From: an uncultured Clostridia bacterium
Lineage (GTDB): Bacteria > Bacillota > Clostridia > Oscillospirales > CAG-272
DNA length: 8,986 bases
Reading direction: 5' to 3'
Assembly: GCA_947304475.1 (NCBI GenBank)
Contig: CAMZBE010000037.1
Span: 1-8,986, forward strand
The position numbers were made by a program, and so were the translations under genes. Shown piece after piece: positions 1-6,636 of the stretch. Position 1 is the stretch's first letter. The number at the start of each line of letters is the position of its first letter. The notes beneath the pieces are model-generated. The model did not search any database. It saw only the letters and a program-made list of their open reading frames with translations, and was not told the origin of the DNA.

Positions 1-696
1 CCCGTCGTAGTTGACCGAGCGCAGCGCGCGCATCACGTCGCGGAACGGGATCTCGCCCTCGCCCATCAAAACGTGGGAACAGCCGTCCCCCTCGCGTGAA
101 ACGTCCGAAAAATGGACGTGCCGGATATAGGCGCCGAGGTTACGCACCACCGTCTCGGGATCGTCCCCGCCGACCAGATACGCCTCGGCGACCTCCCACA
201 GAGCGGCGAGGCGATCCGACGCGAACTGTTCCAGAATGTCGCGAAGCACCTCGGTTTTGGCAAAAACCCCCGACGTTTCGAGCAGAATGGTGACACCCTG
301 CGCCTCGGCTTCGGGGAGTACCGCTCCGATCAGGCGCGCGGTCTTTTCACGCGCGTCGTCGGCGTTTTACGAGTCGGTACGGACGCGGAGCATCCCGATC
401 CCGAGGTCGCCCGCGATCGCAAGGCAACGCAGGATCTCGTCCTTCGCCGCGTCAAACGGCGTCGCGGCGGGATCCGCCAGAACGTCAAGACACGGGATCG
501 ACAGTTTCCTGTCGTAGAGTTTCCGTTTGGTCGCGGCGGCGGCGTGCCCGTAGAACGCCCCGTCCCGGTCGGTGAAGAGCGGGCCGTTTATGTTGTGCAG
601 TTCGATGCCCGAGAAGCCGGTCGCCTCCGCCATATCGCAGAGGTCGTCAAAGGATCTGCCGTGCCAGCCCTTGGTCGAAAAAGAGAGTTTCATCAT
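1..696 (-). pseudogene. Sugar phosphate isomerase/epimerase-like TIM-barrel gene with internal stop; 3' end outside window
   Basis: The translation resembles the xylose isomerase-like TIM-barrel (AP endonuclease 2) superfamily, with an N-terminal MKLSFSTKGW strand, a SGIELHN strand, an ILLETSG strand near residue 140 and RHVHFSD near 192-198. The start is ATG at 694-696 (or the next codon, 691-693). It is preceded by GAGGAAA and overlaps the TGA of the leuA-like gene by one base, so translation is probably coupled. An in-frame TAA at 367-369 falls after 109 codons. The same frame then stays open to base 1 with clear family-like sequence, so this is one gene with a nonsense codon, not two genes. 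The usual W-D-x-H-H segment reads WEVAEAY (about 167-173), so two expected metal ligands appear replaced. The substrate is unknown. It could be a decaying gene, a base error, or a gene still making a 109-residue fragment. Family members are usually about 270-290 residues; 231 codons plus the TAA are visible here. Confidence 0.72.
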
Positions 697-2072
697 CAGT
701 TTTCCTCGTAAACGATCTTGTTGACGGCGTTCAGGTACGCCCGGATCGCGGCGCCGAGAATATCGGTCGAAACGCCGTTGCCCGAGTAGAGTTTCCCGCC
801 CGAACGAAGTCGGATCAGCGCGGATCCGACGGCTTCCTGACCCTCGGTGATCGCCTGGATCTTGAAATCGTCGAGTTCGTAGCGATGCCCGATCACGTTT
901 TCGAGCGCGCGGAACGCCGCGTCGATCGGACCGTCGCCGATGGCGACGCCGTGCAGCGTCTTGCCGTTCGCCGTGAGGGTGAGTTGCGCCGACGCGGAGA
1001 TGATGTTGCCCGAGTTGATGACGTAGTTTTCGAGTTGGTAGGTCGCGGGGACCTGCATTGCGGAACTCGCGACGATCGCTTCGAGTTCGCGTTCGCCGAC
1101 CGTCTTCTTGCCGGCGACGCGGCGCACCTCGTCCGAGACCAGGGCGAGGTCCTCGTCCGAGAGGTCGTATCCCAGGCGCGCGACGGCGGCGGCGATGCTC
1201 TCCGCGTCCGCGTCGGGATCCAGATTGATCGCCCCTGCGTCGCCGCTCTTTACGACGCCTGCGGGAGCGGCTTCCTTCTGCCCGCCGCCGATCCATTCGA
1301 TCTGGCGGACGGTGCGGTGCAGTTCGGTAACGGCGAGACGCGACGACAGCCCGAGGTCTCCCCCGCGGTTGCGGATCAGGTCGGAGAAGGTCGAAAGAGC
1401 GGTGATGTCGCCCCCCACGGCGACCTTGACGCCGGCGGCGGACGCGCGCACCGCGAGCAGCGAGCAGGCGACCGCGAGACCGTTCAGATCCGAAACCGAC
1501 ACGAAGAGAGGAACCCCCGCGTTCTCCGCGATCCGCGAAACGAACGCTGCGAAATCGTCGGGCATCATCGAGGCGGCGGTATCCGAGAGCGTGACGCAGC
1601 CCGCCCCCGCTTCGACGGCGGCTTTGATCGCGTCAAGCAGGAACGCCTCCTCTGCGCGCGTCGCGTCGACTGCCTCGAACTCGACGTCGGGAACCGCGGC
1701 TTTCGCCTGTCCCACGACCTCGCGGATCCAGTCGATCATCTTCTGCGGCTTTTTATGCGCCGTATATTCCATTCCGACGGGCGAGAGGGGAAGCGCGATG
1801 CGGATCCGCCCGTGTTTGGCGGCGGAGAGCGCCTCGGCGGCAAGTCTGACGCTCTCGGCGTCCAGTCCCGCTTCGACCGAGACCACCGCGTCGCGAACGA
1901 ACGCGGAGAGGGTGCGGACGCACAGCGGATCGGCGCGCGCGTCCTTCACGGGCGGCAGTTCGATCACGTCGGCGCGGATCTTTTCAAGCAGCCGCGCGAT
2001 CTCGAGTTTCTCCTTGAAACTGTACTTGCGCTCGCACGCGAGCGTGCGGTCGGAAATGACGATCTGTTTCAT
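696..2072 (-). CDS. LeuA-like protein (isopropylmalate synthase family) with intact regulatory domain but degenerate active site
   Basis: This 458-residue protein aligns by eye with alpha-isopropylmalate synthase: a HMGL-like TIM barrel (about 1-250), a linker, and a full LeuA dimer/leucine-binding domain (about 325-458, with GDGPIDAAFRAL and DILGAAIRAYLNAVN). Isopropylmalate synthase joins acetyl-CoA and 2-oxoisovalerate as the first step of leucine synthesis. The catalytic signatures are missing here. The LRDGEQ position reads LACERK (11-16), losing the catalytic Arg and the metal-binding Asp. The HxHND position reads SVSDL (192-196), losing both His ligands. The GxGERxGN motif is replaced around 220-228. 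The remaining DATR (136-139) and SDT (163-165) segments still show the ancestry. The start ATG at 2070-2072 follows AAGGAAGG; an in-frame start further upstream would read through the T-box leader and is unlikely. The gene follows a leucine-type T-box and overlaps the next gene by one base. It is probably not a working IPMS; a regulatory or sensor role is inference. Confidence 0.85.
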   Translation of the reverse strand: MKQIVISDRTLACERKYSFKEKLEIARLLEKIRADVIELPPVKDARADPLCVRTLSAFVRDAVVSVEAGLDAESVRLAAEALSAAKHGRIRIALPLSPVGMEYTAHKKPQKMIDWIREVVGQAKAAVPDVEFEAVDATRAEEAFLLDAIKAAVEAGAGCVTLSDTAASMMPDDFAAFVSRIAENAGVPLFVSVSDLNGLAVACSLLAVRASAAGVKVAVGGDITALSTFSDLIRNRGGDLGLSSRLAVTELHRTVRQIEWIGGGQKEAAPAGVVKSGDAGAINLDPDADAESIAAAVARLGYDLSDEDLALVSDEVRRVAGKKTVGERELEAIVASSAMQVPATYQLENYVINSGNIISASAQLTLTANGKTLHGVAIGDGPIDAAFRALENVIGHRYELDDFKIQAITEGQEAVGSALIRLRSGGKLYSGNGVSTDILGAAIRAYLNAVNKIVYEEN

Positions 2073-2112
2073 GTTCTGTCCTTCCTTTTCTTTCGGATTC
2101 GCTCCGGAAAAC

Positions 2113-2147
2113 AAAAAGTCCCCGAAGCCGTGTTCGGCTTCAGGGAC
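2113..2147 (-). terminator. Intrinsic terminator of the T-box leader
   Basis: On the minus strand, GTCCCTGAAGCCG (2135-2147) pairs with CGGCTTCGGGGAC (2118-2130) around a 4-base loop, with a single G-U wobble, and is followed by five Ts (2113-2117). Its 5' arm contains CCCTGA, which can instead pair with TCAGGG of the antiterminator, so the two folds exclude each other. Confidence 0.93.
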
Positions 2148-2379
2148 GATCAATCGATCGCGGTACCACCCTGATTCCCGTCCCAAGACGGGCGCTCGTC
2201 GGATACTTCCATATCCTTTGCCTTGGTAACGGGGCAAGCCGTAGACGCCTAACCTTTTTGCGGGTTCAGCGCCTCTGCTCGGGAGTGAGAGTTCGATCTC
2301 CTGCGTCGCCGGCTTACACCAACCGCCGGTTCTCTTTGCACGCTTTCTTCGATGGAACGGTTCCGTCATCGCATTTATG
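2113..2379 (-). promoter_or_regulatory. T-box riboswitch leader, likely leucine-specific (specifier CTC)
   Basis: T-box leaders bind an uncharged tRNA and then prevent premature termination, so the gene is made when that amino acid is short. The minus strand carries the hallmark AGGGTGGTACCGCG (2159-2172). TGGT there would pair with an ACCA tRNA end. The antiterminator folds as TCAGGG (2169-2174) with CCCTGA (2140-2145), closed by a CGATC-GATT-GATCG hairpin. Upstream, Stem I has a GGTGTAAGCC distal region and a specifier region reading GAACTCTCACTCCCGAGC. Both plausible alignments of the codon (2289-2291 or 2287-2289) read CTC, leucine. The Stem III area contains CCCCGTTACC. The leader ends 40 bases before the ATG of the leuA-like gene. 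Leucine specificity is read by eye and is less certain than the T-box call itself; the 5' boundary is estimated from the promoter. Confidence 0.93.
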
Positions 2380-2385
2380 CATAAG

Positions 2386-2414
2386 ATTATAGCACAACCC
2401 CCCGGCTTTGTCAA
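2386..2414 (-). promoter_or_regulatory. Sigma-A promoter for the T-box/leuA-like operon
   Basis: The -35 is TTGACA (2409-2414) and the -10 is TATAAT (2386-2391), separated by exactly 17 bases, so both boxes match consensus. Transcription would begin near 2379, just before Stem I of the T-box. Such a strong promoter suggests that control rests mainly on the leader's terminator. Confidence 0.92.
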
Positions 2415-2618
2415 TCGGGAAAGTAAAAAAATTTTTGCGAGTGTCATTTTTGAAAAAAACCAGATAAATCGGGAACTTTTTCTGTTTTCATTTGCGTTTT
2501 GAGCCGGAAAATGGAAAAATTTAGATCCTCATTTTTCGAAAAAATTCGTATATATATATAGGCGGTTTTTTCACGGCGGAAAAACGCTCGGAATCAAAAA
2601 AAGAAAAGGAGAAGAAAA
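2415..2618. other. AT-rich divergent intergenic region
   Basis: This gap lies between the T-box promoter (minus) and the small plus-strand gene. It holds a 12-bp palindrome TTTTTCGAAAAA (2532-2543) and a TATATATATA run (2551-2560) that could supply a -10 for the plus-strand gene. I see no convincing -35 and no coding sequence. A possible operator role of the palindrome is only a guess, since such A/T palindromes arise easily in AT-rich DNA. Confidence 0.4.
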
Positions 2619-2894
2619 ATGGACAGTCAGACGATGAAGCAACGTATGGATCAAATCCGGGAAGAGGTCGATCTGCTCAAAGCGGAACTCGAACCTTTCA
2701 AGCGTGATCTTGCCGGGATCAACGGGAGAATCCGCGAACTGAAAGCCGAGGCGCGAAGGATTCGCCGTCTCGTGGCAGACGGGGAGGGACGGATCACCGG
2801 ACTTGAAATGCAATGGGAAGACCTTGATCACGATTATCGCCGCGCTGTGATCGCAGAAATCAGAAGGAAAAAAGAAAATGGTGAGATTCGATGA
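2619..2894 (+). CDS. Small coiled-coil protein of unknown function
   Basis: I do not recognise this 91-residue protein. The start ATG follows AAGGAG (2606-2611) at good spacing. The sequence is highly charged, almost free of aromatic residues and cysteine, and has leucine/isoleucine heptad spacing over most of its length (RMDQIREEVDLLKAELEPF onward), which predicts a long helical coiled coil, perhaps interrupted near the PF at about 27-28. It has no signal peptide or membrane segment. It is the only plus-strand gene here, runs divergently from the T-box operon and converges on the nuclease gene. The end is slightly odd: just after an A-run (2868-2873), an overlapping +1 frame (ATG 2878, stop 2929-2931) encodes a helix-like tail. 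The annotated C-terminus could therefore be the result of an indel. Confidence 0.7.
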   Translation: MDSQTMKQRMDQIREEVDLLKAELEPFKRDLAGINGRIRELKAEARRIRRLVADGEGRITGLEMQWEDLDHDYRRAVIAEIRRKKENGEIR

Positions 2895-2931
2895 ATTGGA
2901 GCGGCTTTTTGCAAAGCAATTCGCCGCGTAG
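2878..2931 (+). other. Possible 17-codon overlapping ORF or displaced C-terminal tail
   Basis: ATG at 2878 opens a 17-residue peptide (MVRFDELERLFAKQFAA) in the +1 frame relative to the coiled-coil gene, preceded by AGAAGG about ten bases upstream. The peptide looks like an amphipathic helix. It may be a tiny overlapping gene, a tail lost from the upstream gene by an indel in the A-run, or chance. There is no independent support. Confidence 0.2.
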
Positions 2932-2956
2932 TAATCGAAAAACGTCGTTCTAAACT

Positions 2957-2990
2957 TGCCGCGCGGAGGTCGGTCGACCTCCGCGCGGCA
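2957..2990. terminator. Perfect 15-bp GC-rich hairpin between convergent genes, possible bidirectional terminator
   Basis: TGCCGCGCGGAGGTC (2957-2971) and its exact reverse complement (2976-2990) flank a 4-base loop GGTC. The hairpin sits between the stop of the coiled-coil gene (2894) and the stop of the nuclease gene (3016), which converge. Neither side has a real T-tract, so it would be an unusual terminator. It could also be a mobile or repeated palindromic element. Confidence 0.55.
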
Positions 2991-3015
2991 GATGTATTTG
3001 GATGATTCGAACAGA

Positions 3016-4098
3016 TCAGTTCTTCTTGAGATACTTAACCTCTGGCTTAAAGTCTTCGCCTTGATCGTTGATAGCGTAAACAAGACTGATCGAAATGTTG
3101 TGGTCTTTGCAGAAAGAGGAAATGGGACCAGATTGACAGAATGCTTTAAATTGTTTTTCCAATACCCCATACTCCTTTTCAAATTCTTTTGCGATTGCTT
3201 TTGGAATAAAATAGAGATAAATTAGATCTATCTTCTTGTTTTTTTCGTTTTGGTCTGCGATCCCGAGCAGGTGACAAGTCAACTGCTTGAAATCAAAATA
3301 CAAATCCGAATACTTTGAAAGATCGAGGCGGGAGAGTTCGTTCAGGTCTTTTATGGTTATGGACAGGTATTCTTTTTTCTTTCTCTTGTGCGGGGCAGTT
3401 TTGACCTCACGCTCGGAGCAAATGTCTCCCTCGGGATAATACAGGGTGATGAACTCTTTTAAATTAATAGAACTAGCGCCTTCCCCGATCCTTCCGCTTT
3501 TGAGATACTGCATTTTCCATTCTGGAGTATGATCGTCGAATAGTTCGTGGCATTTGCATTCTACATATAGTACTCTTGCTTCGGCGGAATAATATATATC
3601 GGGATGGGCGGTCGCTATGATACTCTTACCGTTCTTTATCGGGCAATCGGCTTCCATCGTCAAAATTCCGTCTTGCGGGAGTTTTTCGTTCGGGTAGAGT
3701 TTTTCAAATAGGACCGCCAGCCGTTTTATTCCGTATTCTGTCCTGTATTCTTTTCTGTCTTTCGCCGTATCGTCGACACAGAAAGTATAATATGTGAGAC
3801 GCGAAGACGAAGCAACGGACGCCATTTTCGGAGGGCAGAGCGTTCCTTTGACCGTGTATTCTTTCGTTTCTTTTGTATATCTTTTTTTCAGGTCCTCCTG
3901 AAGCACGTTGTCTCGGAAATCGTTCCATTTACAATTGGAAAAATAATTTGGGAAAACTCTCCTGTCTTCTTTTTTGTTTTGGGGAATTCTGTAACCGAAG
4001 CATTTTTCGCAACTCTTGAACTCGTTCTCCCTGAATTTTTGATCAAATTCGTTTTTTCTTTTTCTCTTCTCCATTTCTTTTCTCTCTGCCTTGTCCAT
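3016..4098 (-). CDS. Putative PD-(D/E)XK restriction endonuclease-like protein, orphan
   Basis: This is a 360-residue protein. The clear motif is H-P166-D167-I, then twelve residues to E180-C-K182 (VLYVECKCHE), the classic PD...ExK metal site of restriction-endonuclease-fold nucleases. The N-terminus is very basic (first 16 residues), followed by CEKC (30-33) and further cysteines at 56 and 88 that could bind zinc. The pattern of an ExK strand followed by CHELFDDH and an aromatic helix recalls the PGN_0703 family of putative restriction endonucleases, but that match is from memory. The start ATG at 4096-4098 has AAGGAG (4106-4111) upstream. No methyltransferase or other defence gene is in the window. 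Codon use is clearly AT-richer (AAA, TTT, ATA, TAT) than in the flanking metabolic genes, which suggests recent transfer. A DNA-repair or phage-derived nuclease is also possible. Confidence 0.72.
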   Translation of the reverse strand: MDKAERKEMEKRKRKNEFDQKFRENEFKSCEKCFGYRIPQNKKEDRRVFPNYFSNCKWNDFRDNVLQEDLKKRYTKETKEYTVKGTLCPPKMASVASSSRLTYYTFCVDDTAKDRKEYRTEYGIKRLAVLFEKLYPNEKLPQDGILTMEADCPIKNGKSIIATAHPDIYYSAEARVLYVECKCHELFDDHTPEWKMQYLKSGRIGEGASSINLKEFITLYYPEGDICSEREVKTAPHKRKKKEYLSITIKDLNELSRLDLSKYSDLYFDFKQLTCHLLGIADQNEKNKKIDLIYLYFIPKAIAKEFEKEYGVLEKQFKAFCQSGPISSFCKDHNISISLVYAINDQGEDFKPEVKYLKKN

Positions 4099-4132
4099 TC
4101 TGTTTCTCCTTTTTCAATATGGTTAATCGTTC

Positions 4133-4138
4133 ATTATA
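4133..4138 (-). promoter_or_regulatory. Possible -10 box for the nuclease gene
   Basis: TATAAT on the minus strand lies 34 bases before the nuclease start. No recognisable -35 box is found 16-18 bases upstream, so the promoter is weak or depends on other contacts. It lies downstream of the ilvE terminator hairpin, which agrees with separate transcription. Confidence 0.4.
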
Positions 4139-4188
4139 CTATTATCGCATTCCCGGTCCCGAAAACGGTACGCCTTGTGTTCCGGGGA

Positions 4189-4229
4189 CAGAAAAGCGCC
4201 AGTTCGTTGCGAAAATGAACGGGCGCTTT
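4189..4229 (-). terminator. Probable terminator of the VOR-ilvE operon
   Basis: AAAGCGCC (4222-4229 on the minus strand) pairs with GGCGCTTT (4193-4200), and an inner GTTCATT/AACGAAC-type stem extends it with a wobble pair. The fold ends in CTTTTC, a short T-run. It lies about 40 bases after the ilvE stop and before the nuclease promoter region. The T-tract is modest, so termination may be partial. Confidence 0.6.
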
Positions 4230-4266
4230 CCTTGTGCAAATATCAAATTGTCGGGTTATCCGGAGG

Positions 4267-5331
4267 TCAGTCCACCGGCAGCGTCCAGCCGAAGGGATCG
4301 GCGATCTTGCCCCACTGGATACCGGTCAGAGTATCGTAGAGGTGCTGAGTGATCTTTCCGATCTTGCCGCCGTTGACGGTATACTTGACGTCTTTATAGC
4401 AGAGTTCGCCGATCGGGGAGACGACCGCGGCGGTGCCGCAGCCCCACGCCTCTTCGAGCGTGCCTTTCTTCATCGCGTCGGCGAGTTCGTCGACCGAGAG
4501 CAGGCGTTCGGAGACCTTGTATCCCTCTTTTTTCAAAACTTCGATACAGGATTTGCGGGTAATGCCGGGCAGGATCGAGCCGGTCAGTTTCGGGGTGACG
4601 ATCTCGTCGCCGATCTTGAACATGACGTTCATCGCGCCGACTTCCTCGATGTACTTCCGCTCCACGCCGTCGAGCCAGAGGACCTGGGAATAACCCTTTT
4701 CCTCGGCGCGGGCGCCGGCGCGGTTGGACGCGGCGTAGTTGCCGCCGCACTTGGCGTAACCGGTACCGCCGCGGACTGCGCGGACGTCCTGATCCTCGAT
4801 CATGATTTTGACCGGGTTGATGCCTTCCTTATAGTAACTGCCGACGGGCGACGCGATAATGAGGAAGGTCGCGTGATGCACGGCGTGAACGCCGAGCGTC
4901 TCGTCGTTGCCGAACATGAAGGGGCGCAGGTAAAGCGAGGTGCCGGGAGCCGAAGGCGTCCAGTCCTGTTCGGTCTTGACGAACGCGAGCAGGATCTCCA
5001 GGGCGTCGTCCTCGGGGATCTGGGGCAGGCAGAGCCGCTCCGCCGAGTTGTTCATACGGCGGATGTTCTCGGTCGGGCGGAAGAGTTGGACCTTACCGTC
5101 GGCGCGGCGGTACGCCTTCAGTCCCTCGAAGATCTCGGAACCGTAGTGCAGCGCGGTGCAGGCGGGGTGGAGCGACAGATTTGCGAACGGAACGATCCGC
5201 GCGTCGTGCCAACCCTTCTCCGGGGTGTAGTCCATCATGAACATATGGTCGGTGAAGATCTTACCGAACCCGAGCGTTGCGGGATCGGGTTTCGCCTTTT
5301 TCTCGCTCACGAGTTGATACTTGATTTCCAT
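4267..5331 (-). CDS. ilvE: Branched-chain amino acid aminotransferase
   Basis: A PLP-dependent fold-type IV aminotransferase of 354 residues, the normal length for the BCAT II group. It exchanges the amino group between leucine, isoleucine or valine and 2-oxoglutarate in the cytoplasm. Visible marks are FEGLKAYR (68-75), the PLP lysine region GYAKCGGNYAAS with K194, EEVGAMNVMF (229-238) and the phosphate-binding LTGSILPGITR. The ATG at 5329-5331 is set by AAGGAG (5340-5345), whose last base overlaps the TAA of the gamma subunit gene; the gap is 13 bases. Its place as the last gene after a 2-oxoacid ferredoxin oxidoreductase suggests that it supplies or consumes branched 2-oxoacids for that enzyme. 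Confidence 0.96.
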   Translation of the reverse strand: MEIKYQLVSEKKAKPDPATLGFGKIFTDHMFMMDYTPEKGWHDARIVPFANLSLHPACTALHYGSEIFEGLKAYRRADGKVQLFRPTENIRRMNNSAERLCLPQIPEDDALEILLAFVKTEQDWTPSAPGTSLYLRPFMFGNDETLGVHAVHHATFLIIASPVGSYYKEGINPVKIMIEDQDVRAVRGGTGYAKCGGNYAASNRAGARAEEKGYSQVLWLDGVERKYIEEVGAMNVMFKIGDEIVTPKLTGSILPGITRKSCIEVLKKEGYKVSERLLSVDELADAMKKGTLEEAWGCGTAAVVSPIGELCYKDVKYTVNGGKIGKITQHLYDTLTGIQWGKIADPFGWTLPVD

Positions 5332-5344
5332 GATCTCTTCTCCT

Positions 5345-5877
5345 TTAGTTGTAGTTTGCGCCGAGTTGCATGGCGCGGAGATTGACCTCGAGCATATCGG
5401 CGTGACGCGCCGAGATGACCTTTCCGAGCGCCGCCCGGATCCCCTCTTCGGTGAATTCGCCGCGATCGGCGAGGATCTTACCGAGCAGGATCATATTGGC
5501 GAGCGTCGGGAAACCGTTCTCGCTTGCCAGCCGGGTGGCGGGAACGCCGACGGCTTTGACGTCCTTGCGGGCGACCTCGCGCTCGATCAGCGACGAGTCG
5601 TAGTAGACCGAACCGCCGGGGACGACCGAACTTTCAAAGCGGTCAAGAGACGGAAGGTTCATCGCGACCAGAACGTCGGGGTTGGAAACGATCGGCGAGC
5701 CGACCTGACTGTCGCTGACGATCACCGAGCAGGAGGCGGTGCCGCCGCGCATTTCGGGACCGTAGGACGGGAGCCAGGAGACCTGTTTGTCTTCGATCAG
5801 CCCTTTGTAGGCGACGAACTTGCCGATGAACAGGATGCCCTGTCCGCCGAAGCCCGAGAACAGATATTTCGTCGTGC

Positions 5878-5881
<4 letters not shown>
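5345..5881 (-). CDS. vorC: 2-oxoacid:ferredoxin oxidoreductase, gamma subunit (VOR/KOR type)
   Basis: The gamma subunit of a four-subunit enzyme that converts a 2-oxoacid and CoA to an acyl-CoA, CO2 and reduced ferredoxin. At 178 residues it is typical in length. Marks are GFGGQG (10-15) and SYGPEMRGGTASCSV (39-53), both standard for pyruvate/ketoisovalerate oxidoreductase gamma domains. Its ATG overlaps the TGA of the beta subunit by four bases (ATGA at 5878-5881), so the two are translationally coupled and probably made in equal amounts. Substrate is not set by this subunit; ilvE directly downstream favours branched 2-oxoacids (VOR) over 2-oxoglutarate (KOR). Subunit letters differ between databases. 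Confidence 0.92.

Positions 5882-6635
<754 letters not shown>

Positions 6636-6636
<1 letters not shown>

Noticed and set aside
367..369. Recoding of the internal stop as selenocysteine or pyrrolysine
   Set aside because: Those use TGA and TAG respectively; this is TAA, which also ends several genes in the window.
367..1296. A 309-codon minus-strand start for the isomerase gene at 1296
   Set aside because: The first two thirds is an Arg-rich out-of-frame reading of the leuA-like gene; the ATG at 696 has the ribosome site and the family-like start.
885..2174. Long plus-strand open frames opposite the leuA-like gene (429 and 373 codons)
   Set aside because: They are antisense shadows of a GC-rich gene; the peptides are Arg/Ala/Ser-rich without recognisable domains, and one runs into the T-box region.
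2073..2447. An extended N-terminus of the leuA-like protein starting at 2447
   Set aside because: It would translate the promoter and T-box leader; the ATG at 2072 has a good ribosome site and matches the family N-terminus.
2551..2560. TATATATATA run as a microsatellite or replication origin element
   Set aside because: It is only ten bases in an AT-rich promoter-like gap, with no iterons or DnaA boxes nearby; a -10 role is simpler.
2571..3182. 203-codon minus-strand frame over the coiled-coil gene and the hairpin
   Set aside because: The peptide is Ser/Phe-rich and unlike a protein. It runs through the perfect hairpin and opposes a gene with a good ribosome site.
4234..5385. Plus-strand 383-codon frame opposite ilvE
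   Set aside because: It is the antisense of a clear aminotransferase; no domain is recognisable.
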